From: JAQVWU01 sp964628455
Lineage (GTDB): Bacteria; Bacillota; Clostridia; Oscillospirales; CAG-272
Reading direction: 5' to 3'
NCBI GenBank assembly: GCA_964628455.1
Contig: CAZVPD010000073.1
Span: forward strand, 1-17,548
DNA: 17,548 bases
A model generated the notes under the pieces. It ran no database searches, was not told the origin of the DNA, and worked only from the letters and a program-made list of their open reading frames with translations. A program made the position numbers and the translations under genes. This document shows positions 7,389-14,608 of the stretch, piece after piece (within the stretch, counting starts at the first letter, position 1; each line of letters starts with the position of its first letter).

Positions 7389-8339
7389 ATGATATACGGA
7401 AATATACTCGAAGCAACGGGACACACACCGCTGATACGCCTGAATAAAATGGTCACGGACCGGATGGCTCAGGTCCTTGTAAAATTCGAAGGACTGAACG
7501 TGGGGGGATCGATAAAAACCAGAACGGCGCTTAATATGATCGAAGCGGGGGAAAAAGAAGGCCTGATAAGATCCGACACCATCATCGTCGAACCCACGAG
7601 CGGAAATCAGGGTATAGGACTGGCACTTATCGGAGCCGTCAGGGGATACAGAACCGTCATCATCATGCCGGATTCGGTGAGTGAAGAAAGACGCAAACTG
7701 ATCACACATTACGGAGCTGAGGTGCTGCTGGTCCACGACTGCGGAAACATCGGGGACTGCATCGAAAACTGCCTGAAATCAGCCCTTGACATGGCCGCAA
7801 ACGACCCGCGGGTCTTCGTCCCCCAGCAGTTTTCCAATCCCGCGAATCCGCGCGTGCATACCGAAAAGACGGCGGTCGAGATCTTCGACGACACGGGTGA
7901 TCTGATCATCGACGGTTTTACTTCGGGCGTCGGCACCGGAGGCACACTTTCGGGCATAGGCAGAATGCTCCGCTCAAGAAACCCCGGAGTCGTTATCTGG
8001 GCAGTCGAACCCGAACATGCGGCCATCCTTGCCGGGGGCAATATCGGCACCCATCTGCAGATGGGGATCGGGGACGGGCTGATACCCGACAATCTCGACA
8101 CGGACATATACGACGACATATGCGTCATCACAGACTGCGATGCCATCCGGACGGCACAGGACCTTGCGAGAACGGAAGGGCTTATGTGCGGCATTTCCGG
8201 AGGCACCAACGTAGCCGCCGCCCTGCGCCTGGCTGAAATACTCGGTCCGGGAAAAACGGTGGTCACGATCCTTCCCGACACCGCGGAACGTTATTTCTCC
8301 ACACCTCTTTTTTGCGATTGCCGAAGCACCGGACAATGA
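7389..8339 (+). CDS. cysK: Cysteine synthase (O-acetylserine sulfhydrylase family)
   Basis: This 316-residue fold-type II PLP enzyme of normal CysK length would make cysteine from O-acetylserine and sulfide in the cytosol. Residues 38-46 (NVGGSIKTR) contain the PLP-binding lysine K43, although most CysK proteins read KDR there. The substrate loop is TSGNQGI (70-76) rather than the commoner TSGNTG or TSGNMG. The phosphate-binding loop is TSGVGTGGTLSGIG (178-191). GIGDGLIPDNLD (227-238) and LPDTAERYFSTPLF near the C-terminus are family marks. GGAGAA precedes the ATG at 7389. The variant loops leave some doubt about the exact acyl-serine substrate, and a cysteine-synthase-like sulfhydrylase with another substrate is the alternative. 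The gene has its own promoter with an operator-like palindrome. Confidence 0.88.
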   Translation: MIYGNILEATGHTPLIRLNKMVTDRMAQVLVKFEGLNVGGSIKTRTALNMIEAGEKEGLIRSDTIIVEPTSGNQGIGLALIGAVRGYRTVIIMPDSVSEERRKLITHYGAEVLLVHDCGNIGDCIENCLKSALDMAANDPRVFVPQQFSNPANPRVHTEKTAVEIFDDTGDLIIDGFTSGVGTGGTLSGIGRMLRSRNPGVVIWAVEPEHAAILAGGNIGTHLQMGIGDGLIPDNLDTDIYDDICVITDCDAIRTAQDLARTEGLMCGISGGTNVAAALRLAEILGPGKTVVTILPDTAERYFSTPLFCDCRSTGQ

Positions 8340-8344
8340 CATCC

Positions 8345-8431
8345 GATCCGTAATCTGACTGTTTGTCCGCCGGCCGGCCCGGTCCGTATATATTTGTAAA
8401 CAATTACACATGGACGGAACGCATACGGATC
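8345..8431. repeat. Inverted repeat in the cysK-glycosidase intergenic region
   Basis: GATCCGTA at 8345-8352 and its exact complement at 8424-8431 bracket a GC-rich palindrome (GCCGGCCGGC) followed by an AT-rich stretch. No T tract follows, so it is not a convincing terminator. No good promoter is visible between cysK and the next gene, so the two may be co-transcribed. Confidence 0.4.
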
Positions 8432-8461
8432 CGGAGAGTCTTATCGCATAAATAAAAAAAC

Positions 8462-8470
8462 GAGGTGATC
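8462..8470 (+). promoter_or_regulatory. Strong Shine-Dalgarno site that questions the annotated start
   Basis: GAGGTGATC matches the 16S rRNA anti-Shine-Dalgarno sequence over nine bases. The only GTG start that lengthens the following frame (8465) lies inside it. The codon at normal spacing (8 bases after GAGG) is ATA at 8474. The rsmA gene at 11813 has the same GAGGTGATC followed by an ordinary ATG. Confidence 0.6.
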
Positions 8471-9616
8471 GCCATAAAATCCGGCAGCAAAAAAAACCTG
8501 TTCGTCAAACTCATCGCGGGAGCCTGCTCTCTTGCATTGATTCTCGCTTTTTTTTATACATGGTTCGTTTACAGTTCGATCCCGCTGATCGCTTACTGGC
8601 GGACCATATGGATCGAAACGGCAATGACCACGGGAAGTCACGGCTGGCTCGCAACGGCATTTATTCCGGGTGATATTATTGAAGGCGTGATCGACAACAG
8701 CACGGGCAACATCGATGTCGTAGGCGGGAAGGAATACCTCGATACAAAAAAGCCCCCCGCAGAAACCGATTCATCCGGAGCCATCCTGGTTGAAAACGAA
8801 GGTATCCCCGCCGAAACACAGAAAAACGAACCCGAACGCGAAGATCCCCCGGACGACATCCTCGGACAGGCGGCGCTGAAAAAAGGTCAGAACGATTATG
8901 CGGGGAATAAAATCCTGATCAACGACATAAAGCAGGGCCTGACGGTGTCCGAAATTACCGGACCGGGATATAAAGGAATGATCATGCTGATCGACGACCC
9001 TTCGCGTGTCTATCTCGGCGTCACCCCGTATCCGGGGACCGAAGGACTGCGCATCAAGCCGATGCTCGAACAATACGGCGCCGTAGCCGGCATCAACGCA
9101 TCGGGTTTCAGCGACCACAACGGAACCGGTACAGGAGGGCAGGTCGTAGGCCTGTCCTGTTCCAGGGGGAAGATCCGGGGTGATTACATAAACTATTACG
9201 GCAGCGTTGTCCTGACCGAAAACAACAGGCTGGTTGTCGGCAACATATCCGTATGGAACGATTACAATATCCGCGACGGCATCCAGTTCGGTCCGGTGCT
9301 GATCGCGGACGGTAAAAAGCAGGTGACGGGATCCGCCGGTTACGGACTTCAGCCAAGGACGGCGATAGGACAGCGCGAAGACGGGGTCATCGCTTTTCTG
9401 GTCATTGACGGCCGCGATGTAACGCACAGCATCGGATGTACCGTAGGCGATATGGCAGATATTCTGACCGCATACGGCATTATAAACGCGGCCTGCTGCG
9501 ACGGCGGATCGAGTACGGTTCTCGCATATGAAGGCGAGATTCTGAACCGCAACAGCGCGTCCAATCCCTCCATCGGGCGCAGGCTGCCGAACGCTTTTCT
9601 GGTCGAACGGAAATAA
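8465..9616 (+). CDS. Membrane-anchored phosphodiester glycosidase (NAGPA/DUF2233) domain protein
   Basis: This protein of about 383 residues has a basic N-terminus (KSGSKK), one hydrophobic segment (about 14-37) and a low-complexity acidic linker (about 90-135). Residues about 168-383 form a domain of the N-acetylglucosamine-1-phosphodiester alpha-N-acetylglucosaminidase (NAGPA) family. Motifs seen are GINASGF (209-215), QFGPVLIADG (274-283), PRTAIGQREDG (298-308), VIDGRD (313-318), CDGGSST (345-351) and RLPNAFLV (373-380). The domain is expected outside the membrane. Bacterial members are thought to act on exopolysaccharide or cell-wall phosphodiesters, and the substrate here is unknown. The start is uncertain: GTG 8465 is buried in the Shine-Dalgarno site, while ATA 8474 is ideally placed. 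A strong terminator follows at 9636. Confidence 0.85.
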   Translation: MIAIKSGSKKNLFVKLIAGACSLALILAFFYTWFVYSSIPLIAYWRTIWIETAMTTGSHGWLATAFIPGDIIEGVIDNSTGNIDVVGGKEYLDTKKPPAETDSSGAILVENEGIPAETQKNEPEREDPPDDILGQAALKKGQNDYAGNKILINDIKQGLTVSEITGPGYKGMIMLIDDPSRVYLGVTPYPGTEGLRIKPMLEQYGAVAGINASGFSDHNGTGTGGQVVGLSCSRGKIRGDYINYYGSVVLTENNRLVVGNISVWNDYNIRDGIQFGPVLIADGKKQVTGSAGYGLQPRTAIGQREDGVIAFLVIDGRDVTHSIGCTVGDMADILTAYGIINAACCDGGSSTVLAYEGEILNRNSASNPSIGRRLPNAFLVERK

Positions 9617-9635
9617 CGGACCGCCGTCCGCGTCA

Positions 9636-9669
9636 AAAACCGGTGTCATCGGTTGACATCGGTTTTTTT
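9636..9669 (+). terminator. Intrinsic terminator after the phosphodiester glycosidase gene
   Basis: A 13-bp stem (9636-9648 with 9654-9666, one G-T pair) with a 5-base loop runs into an uninterrupted T tract to 9669. Its 3' arm contains the -35 box of the next promoter. Confidence 0.88.
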
Positions 9670-9681
9670 GTGTGTTATAAT
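9653..9681 (+). promoter_or_regulatory. Consensus sigma-A promoter of the rhamnosidase-like gene
   Basis: TTGACA (9653-9658), a 17-bp spacer and TATAAT (9676-9681) are a perfect match to consensus. The -35 begins at the last base of the terminator loop, and the T tract lies in the spacer. Confidence 0.9.
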
Positions 9682-9740
9682 TAACACTGTTCAATTTACT
9701 TAAGATCACAGACCGGAAAGATAGGAAAGGGAATAAAACC

Positions 9741-11435
9741 ATGAACCATGTATCGGATATTTTCCCGTCACTCGCGGGATACAATACGGACCCCCGCACA
9801 AGACGGTATCTTGCCCCCAGACGCGTCCTGTGGACATGCGGCAATGTCGTCAATGCCGAAGCCCTTCTTGAAGAAAAAAGCTCGCAGATAACGCTCGGAA
9901 GAGGCAATGCCTGCGTCCTCGAAAACAAACAGGGGCAGCCAAAAGCCTCGCTGCTGCTGGATTACGGCATCGAGATCAACGGGTCGGCCCGCCTGATGAT
10001 ATGGGGTGTGACCGGCAAAGGCAACCGCGCCGACCTGCGCATCCGGTTCGGCGAATCGGCGACGGAGGCGATGACCGACCTGGGGATCAAAAACACCACA
10101 AACGACCATGCCAACCGGGATATGAAAATCAACGTCGGATTTTTATCGGCCAATGAAACCAATGAGACCGGCTTCCGTTTTATCCGCATCGACCTTCTTG
10201 ATGAGGATGCCCGGGTCGAATTCAAATCGGTCGAAGGCGTTTTCATTTTCAGAGACATCGAATACAAAGGCAGCTTCGAGTGCGACGATGTCCTGCTGAA
10301 TAAAATCTGGGCCACCGCAGCCTATACGGCTCATCTGAACATGCAGGAATATCTATGGGACGGAATCAAGCGCGACCGTCTCGTGTGGATCGGGGATATG
10401 CAGACCGAAGTCATGACGATAGCGTCGGTCTTCGGCTACAACGACGTGGTGCCCAAATCTCTTGATCTGGTCCGTGATGAAACGCCCTCGGGCAGCTGGA
10501 TGAACGGGATCTCCTCCTATTCGATCTGGTGGCTTTTCCTGCATTACGACTGGTATATGTCTTTCGGTGATTTCGGCTATTTATGCGAGCAAAAAGAGTA
10601 TATGATTTCGCTCCTCCATACTTTATGCGGCCTTGTAAACGACGACGGCTCCGAAAACATGCCGGAAGCCCGTTTTATCGACTGGCCCAATCAGGCCAAT
10701 AAGCAGGCAACCCGCGCAGGTCTGCACGCCATGCTCAAACTGGCGATGGATAAAGGCAGATTCTTCGCCGACCTTTTCGGCGACGGCGAAACGTCGGACA
10801 GATGCAGCAGAGCGGCCGAAAAACTGAGCACCTGTCGTCCGGACCCGAACGGCTCGAAACAGGCAGGCGCCTTTCTCGTGTGCGCAGGTCTGGCGGACCC
10901 GGAAAAAATGAATGCCGACCTGCTTTCTGTCGGAGGCGCAAAAGGATTTTCCACTTTTCTCGGATATTACACGCTGACCGCCATGGCCATGGCGGGGGAT
11001 TACACGGGAGCCCTTGACGCCCTCCGCGAATACTGGGGAGGAATGCTGAAGCTGGGCGCCACAACTTTCTGGGAGGATTTCAACCCGGAATGGACCGAAA
11101 ACGCATCCGGTATCGACGAACTCATCCCCGAAGGCATGGAGGATATTCACGGTGACCGGGGCGCCTACTGCTATGTGAAATTCCGTCACAGCCTGTGCCA
11201 CGGCTGGGCTTCGGGACCCGTTCCCTTTTTGACCCGCTATATACTCGGCATCCAAGTCACGGAGCCCGAAAGCCGGAAATTCAGGATAGAACCGCATCTC
11301 GGCAACCTGAATTACGTTCGCGGGACCTATCCCACACCCTTCGGCCTTCTTGAGGTCTTTGCCGCCAGACAATCCGACGGCAGCATAAAGCTTGAGGTAA
11401 AAGCCCCGCCGGAAGTCGAAATAGTCAGAGGATAA
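9741..11435 (+). CDS. Alpha-L-rhamnosidase-like glycoside hydrolase (GH78-type six-hairpin fold)
   Basis: This 564-residue protein has no signal peptide, so it is probably cytosolic and acts on imported glycosides. Residues about 60-175 look like a beta-sandwich domain. About 180-500 look like an alpha/alpha six-hairpin domain, and the C-terminus (PHLGNLNYVRGTYPTPFGLL) is a beta domain typical of the family. The catalytic-site signature is WDGIKRDRLVWIGD (206-219), with D207, D212 and D219 spaced like the acidic triad of Bacillus rhamnosidase RhaB, whose middle residue is Glu. TTFWED (441-446) supplies E445, the candidate general base, and HGWASGP (487-493) follows. It is shorter than many GH78 enzymes (about 900 residues). 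AGGAAAGGG precedes the ATG. No transporter for its substrate is adjacent. Specificity for rhamnose is uncertain. Confidence 0.75.
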   Translation: MNHVSDIFPSLAGYNTDPRTRRYLAPRRVLWTCGNVVNAEALLEEKSSQITLGRGNACVLENKQGQPKASLLLDYGIEINGSARLMIWGVTGKGNRADLRIRFGESATEAMTDLGIKNTTNDHANRDMKINVGFLSANETNETGFRFIRIDLLDEDARVEFKSVEGVFIFRDIEYKGSFECDDVLLNKIWATAAYTAHLNMQEYLWDGIKRDRLVWIGDMQTEVMTIASVFGYNDVVPKSLDLVRDETPSGSWMNGISSYSIWWLFLHYDWYMSFGDFGYLCEQKEYMISLLHTLCGLVNDDGSENMPEARFIDWPNQANKQATRAGLHAMLKLAMDKGRFFADLFGDGETSDRCSRAAEKLSTCRPDPNGSKQAGAFLVCAGLADPEKMNADLLSVGGAKGFSTFLGYYTLTAMAMAGDYTGALDALREYWGGMLKLGATTFWEDFNPEWTENASGIDELIPEGMEDIHGDRGAYCYVKFRHSLCHGWASGPVPFLTRYILGIQVTEPESRKFRIEPHLGNLNYVRGTYPTPFGLLEVFAARQSDGSIKLEVKAPPEVEIVRG

Positions 11436-11440
11436 AACAT

Positions 11441-11535
11441 GGGCGAATATCATTCACGCGGGCGGATATCATTAACACGGGCGGATATCATTCACGCGGG
11501 CGGATATCATTCACGCGGGCGGATATTATTCGCCC
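11441..11535. repeat. 19-bp tandem repeat (four units) bracketed by a 9-bp inverted repeat
   Basis: Four head-to-tail 19-bp units lie at 11451-11469, 11470-11488, 11489-11507 and 11508-11526. The consensus is CATTCACGCGGGCGGATAT, and unit 2 has two changes. They are preceded by GGGCGAATA (11441-11449) and followed by its exact complement (11527-11535). The outer arms could fold as a stem and look like a terminator hairpin expanded by duplication, although the following T tract is poor. The array lies six bases after the hydrolase stop codon. Confidence 0.9.
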
Positions 11536-11562
11536 GTTTATCCTTGATAAAGCGTTTTAAAA

Positions 11563-11594
11563 TAAAAAAAACGCATATTATATAAATATGCGTT
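11563..11594 (-). terminator. Intrinsic terminator of tRNA-Thr
   Basis: A perfect 10-bp stem AACGCATATT/AATATGCGTT (11570-11579 with 11585-11594) has a 5-base loop. On the minus strand it is followed by about eight T residues (A-run 11564-11571 on plus). It begins at the terminal base of the tRNA CCA. Confidence 0.92.
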
Positions 11595-11668
11595 GGAGCT
11601 GGTGGTGGGGATTGAACCCACGACCTGTTGATTACGAATCAACTGCTCTACCACTGAGCCACACCAGC
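11594..11668 (-). tRNA. tRNA-Thr (anticodon CGU)
   Basis: The 75-nt minus-strand sequence folds as a cloverleaf. The acceptor stem is GCTGGTG/CACCAGC, the D arm GCTC-AGTGGTA-GAGC, the anticodon stem GTTGA/TCAAC with loop TTCGTAA (anticodon CGT, reading ACG), the variable loop AGGTC, and the T arm GTGGG-TTCAATC-CCCAC. The discriminator base is T and the CCA is encoded. It is a stand-alone unit with its own promoter and terminator. Confidence 0.97.
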
Positions 11669-11753
11669 GTTGTCTATGTCTTTCATAATACCGGCTGAAC
11701 ACAACCTGCATGTTCCGATGCCGTAATGCCGGAATTTACGCTGCAACGTGAGT

Positions 11754-11782
11754 ATTATAGCACAGTCGTTCTTTTTTGTCAA
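11754..11782 (-). promoter_or_regulatory. Consensus sigma-A promoter of tRNA-Thr
   Basis: On the minus strand TTGACA (11782-11777), a 17-bp spacer and TATAAT (11759-11754) match consensus perfectly. It would give a leader of about 80 nt before the tRNA 5' end. The -35 is only 30 bases from the rsmA start on the other strand. I see no clear plus-strand promoter for rsmA. Confidence 0.9.
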
Positions 11783-11812
11783 TACTTTTTTGCATCACGA
11801 GGTGATCCTGCA

Positions 11813-12688
11813 ATGAAACTGACCGACGTAAAAACCATCAGGCAGCTTATGGAAGAAAACGGCATCGCATTTCAAAAAAAGTTCGGTCAGAATTTTCTGA
11901 TCAGCGAGGCTGTCCCGAAGAAGATCGCGTCCTATGTTTCCGGCAATGTGCTCGAAATCGGTCCGGGCATCGGTGTCCTGACGCGCGAACTGTCCCTCCG
12001 GTGCACAAAAGTAGCCGCCGTGGAAATCGACAGCGGGCTTATCCCCGTTCTGGATAAAACTCTGGCCGGTCTGACCAATATAACCGTTATCAACGCCGAC
12101 ATTTTGAAATGCGACCTCCCCGCTTTGATCTCCGTGCATTTCGACGGCGGACCGGTATCGGTCTGCGCCAACCTGCCTTATAATATCACGACCCCCATCC
12201 TCATGATGCTGCTCGGAAGCGGCATCCGCTTTTCATCGGTAACCGTCATGGTGCAGAAAGAAGCCTGCGACCGCTTTTGCGCCGCGGCCGGTTCCGCCGA
12301 ATACGGCGCCGTGACCGTCATCGCTTCTTATTATGCAAAAGCGGAGCGTCTGTTTAAAGTTTCAGCCGGAAATTTCCTGCCCAGACCCAAAGTCGATTCG
12401 GCCGTCATGCGCTTTACTCCCCATGAAAAACCGCCGGCTGCAGTCAGTGACGTTGATTTCATGCTGCGCACGATACGCGCCGCTTTCGGTCAGAGAAGGA
12501 AAACGCTGGTCAACGCGCTGTTTGCGGCCTACCCGCAACCCGGTAAAATTCTGATTGAAAAGGCGGTCGTATCCTGCGGTTTCAGGCCGGATATACGCGG
12601 AGAATGTTTATCTGTCGCGGATTTTGCAAGTTTGTCCGACGCATTATTCATTTTATCAAAAAATAATCGAATTATTTTGCCCGGATAA
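11813..12688 (+). CDS. rsmA: 16S rRNA (adenine1518/1519-N6) dimethyltransferase
   Basis: This 291-residue protein (KsgA/RsmA) dimethylates two adjacent adenines near the 3' end of 16S rRNA, using S-adenosylmethionine during small-subunit maturation. The N-terminus contains KKFGQNFL (22-29). The SAM-binding motif is VLEIGPGIG (46-54) with the acidic ribose ligand E71. The catalytic motif is NLPY (120-123). FLPRPKVDSAV and FGQRRKTL are further family marks, and the length is normal. The frame is open back to 11726, but the start at 11813 is supported by GAGGTGATC at 11799-11807 and by homology (MKLTDVKTIRQLME). The upstream residues overlap the tRNA promoter and look spurious. A kasugamycin-related or regulatory role is not indicated by context. 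Confidence 0.95.
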   Translation: MKLTDVKTIRQLMEENGIAFQKKFGQNFLISEAVPKKIASYVSGNVLEIGPGIGVLTRELSLRCTKVAAVEIDSGLIPVLDKTLAGLTNITVINADILKCDLPALISVHFDGGPVSVCANLPYNITTPILMMLLGSGIRFSSVTVMVQKEACDRFCAAAGSAEYGAVTVIASYYAKAERLFKVSAGNFLPRPKVDSAVMRFTPHEKPPAAVSDVDFMLRTIRAAFGQRRKTLVNALFAAYPQPGKILIEKAVVSCGFRPDIRGECLSVADFASLSDALFILSKNNRIILPG

Positions 12689-12710
12689 CCGACATTTAAC
12701 ACTCTGTCCA

Positions 12711-12739
12711 TTGACATTCCATCCGATCTGATATATAAT
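12711..12739 (+). promoter_or_regulatory. Consensus sigma-A promoter of pckG
   Basis: TTGACA (12711-12716), a 17-bp spacer and TATAAT (12734-12739) match consensus perfectly. They lie 42 bases before the pckG start and just after rsmA. Confidence 0.9.
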
Positions 12740-12780
12740 AAAGTCATATTTTTTATTTTTTTGCGATGGGAGAAAATCAA

Positions 12781-14562
12781 ATGACCAACAATAAATACGT
12801 CAGCGAATGGATCCGCGAGATGGCCGAGTTGACCTGTCCGGACAGAATCGTCTGGATCGACGGTTCGGAGGAACAGACAGAACTGCTTCATCGGGAAGCG
12901 ATGGCGACGGGCGAACTCTTTAAGCTCAACGAGGAACTGCTCCCGAACTGTTATCTGCACCGCACGGCAGTCAACGATGTGGCGCGCGTGGAAGACAGGA
13001 CCTTTATCTGCACTTCGAAAAAAGAAGACGCGGGCAGCATCAACAACTGGATGGCGCCTGCCGACTGTTATGAAAAACTCGGCAAGCTGTTCCGCGGCTG
13101 CATGAAGGGACAGACCATGTATGTCCTTCCCTACTCGATGGGCATCGTCGGTTCGGAATTCGCCAAAATCGGCATCGAGCTGACCGACTCTATATATGTT
13201 GTATGCAATATGCTGATCATGACACGTGCCGGAAAAGAAGTCATCGATGCGCTGCCCGATGACGACAACACTTTTATCAAAGGCCTCCACGCCCGTGCGG
13301 ATCTGGATCTTGAAAACCGCTTTATCTGCCATTTCCCCGAAGACCGGACCATCTGGTCGGTCAACTCCGGCTACGGCGGAAACGTCCTCCTCGGAAAGAA
13401 ATGCTTTGCGCTGCGCATAGCTTCCTACCTCGGCCGGAAAGAAGGATGGATGGCCGAACACATGCTGATCCTCGGGATCGAATTCCCCGACGGCAGAATC
13501 AAATATATCTCTGCGGCCTTTCCTTCCGCGTGCGGCAAGACCAATCTCGCCATGCTGATCCCTCCGGAAATTCTGGCGGCAAAAGGCTACAAGGTATGGT
13601 GCGTCGGCGACGATATCGCATGGCTGCGTGTCGGACATGACGGCAGGCTGTGGGCAATCAATCCGGAATTCGGATTTTTCGGAGTCGCCCCCGGCACCAA
13701 CGAAAATTCCAATCCCAACGCGCTCGCAACGACGAAACGCGACACGATCTTCACCAACGTGGTCCATGACTTCGAGCACAACACCGTCTGGTGGGAAGGC
13801 CTTGACAATAACCCGCCGGTCCATGCCCTCGACTGGACCGGGAAAAAGTGGGACTATACCAAATACAATAAAAAAGACACCTCGACCTACGGCGCAAATC
13901 CCAATTCCCGATTCACCGCCAAAGCGGAAAACTGCCCCTGCATCTCATCCGAATTCAACAACCCCAACGGCGTTCCGATCTCCGCCATCATTTTCGGCGG
14001 CCGGCGCGCGAAAACAGCCCCCCTCGTATACCAGTCGACAAGCTGGGTCAACGGCGTTTTTGTCGGGTCGATCATGGCTTCCGAGACAACGGCCGCTCAG
14101 GCGGGAGCTGTCGGCGTGGTCCGGCGCGATCCCATGGCGATGCTGCCGTTCACCGGTTACGACATGGGAGACTATTTCTCTCACTGGATCGGGATGGGCA
14201 AAAGAATACAGCACCCCCCGAAGATATTCAATGTCAACTGGTTCAGACTCGACGACAGCGGACATTTTATCTGGCCGGGCTTCGGAGACAACCTTCGTGT
14301 TCTTCTCTGGATCCTCGCACGCTGCGAAGATGAGATCGGCGCCGTCACCACACCGATCGGTTATGTCCCGAATCCCGAAGACATCAATATCGACGGACTC
14401 GGCGGAATCACGACGGAAACCGTGAGTGAACTGCTGCATGTCGACCGTGAACTCTGGCTTCAGGACGCGGCGGATATCGAAAAATTCTACGCAAAGATCG
14501 GCTCCCGCGTCCCTTCCGAACTGCACGCCGAACTCGCGGCCCTCAAGGAAAGACTTCAGTAA
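12781..14562 (+). CDS. pckG: Phosphoenolpyruvate carboxykinase, GTP-dependent
   Basis: This 593-residue cytosolic enzyme has the normal length for the GTP class. It interconverts oxaloacetate plus GTP with PEP plus CO2 and GDP, which in anaerobes may run in either direction. It shows NSGYGGNVLLGKKCFALRIA (195-214), the P-loop FPSACGKTNL (247-256) with the reactive cysteine C251 typical of GTP enzymes, GDDIAW (276-281) with metal and substrate contacts, NPNALATTKRDT (311-322), and later GGRRAKTAPLVYQ and RRDPMAMLPF. The ATP-type class lacks the SACGKTN cysteine. An in-frame ATG at 12766 exists, but GGGAGA at 12768-12773 is placed correctly for the ATG at 12781, so I choose the latter. It has its own promoter and terminator, so it is monocistronic. 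Confidence 0.95.
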   Translation: MTNNKYVSEWIREMAELTCPDRIVWIDGSEEQTELLHREAMATGELFKLNEELLPNCYLHRTAVNDVARVEDRTFICTSKKEDAGSINNWMAPADCYEKLGKLFRGCMKGQTMYVLPYSMGIVGSEFAKIGIELTDSIYVVCNMLIMTRAGKEVIDALPDDDNTFIKGLHARADLDLENRFICHFPEDRTIWSVNSGYGGNVLLGKKCFALRIASYLGRKEGWMAEHMLILGIEFPDGRIKYISAAFPSACGKTNLAMLIPPEILAAKGYKVWCVGDDIAWLRVGHDGRLWAINPEFGFFGVAPGTNENSNPNALATTKRDTIFTNVVHDFEHNTVWWEGLDNNPPVHALDWTGKKWDYTKYNKKDTSTYGANPNSRFTAKAENCPCISSEFNNPNGVPISAIIFGGRRAKTAPLVYQSTSWVNGVFVGSIMASETTAAQAGAVGVVRRDPMAMLPFTGYDMGDYFSHWIGMGKRIQHPPKIFNVNWFRLDDSGHFIWPGFGDNLRVLLWILARCEDEIGAVTTPIGYVPNPEDINIDGLGGITTETVSELLHVDRELWLQDAADIEKFYAKIGSRVPSELHAELAALKERLQ

Positions 14563-14572
14563 TATTTTACAG

Positions 14573-14608
14573 GATCCGCCGCCGGACAACCGGGAGCGGA
14601 TCTTTTTT
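14573..14608 (+). terminator. Intrinsic terminator of pckG
   Basis: GATCCGC (14573-14579) pairs with GCGGATC (14596-14602). A further four inner pairs sit past a small internal loop, and six T residues follow at 14603-14608. Confidence 0.88.

Noticed and set aside
8771..9928. 385-codon minus-strand open frame
   Set aside because: It is antisense to the phosphodiester glycosidase gene, spans the terminator and promoter after it, and its translation resembles no family. It is a by-product of the codon bias of the real gene.
10623..11453. 276-codon minus-strand open frame
   Set aside because: It lies antisense within the rhamnosidase-like gene and has no recognisable domain or Shine-Dalgarno site.
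11451..11526. CRISPR-like array
   Set aside because: The 19-bp units are directly contiguous with no spacers and there are no cas genes, so it is a simple tandem repeat.
12529..13824. 431-codon minus-strand open frame
   Set aside because: It is antisense to rsmA and pckG, both of which have clear catalytic motifs, and it crosses the pckG promoter.
13628..14425. 265-codon plus-strand frame within pckG
   Set aside because: It is an alternative frame of pckG, rich in Ser, Pro and Arg, without family resemblance.
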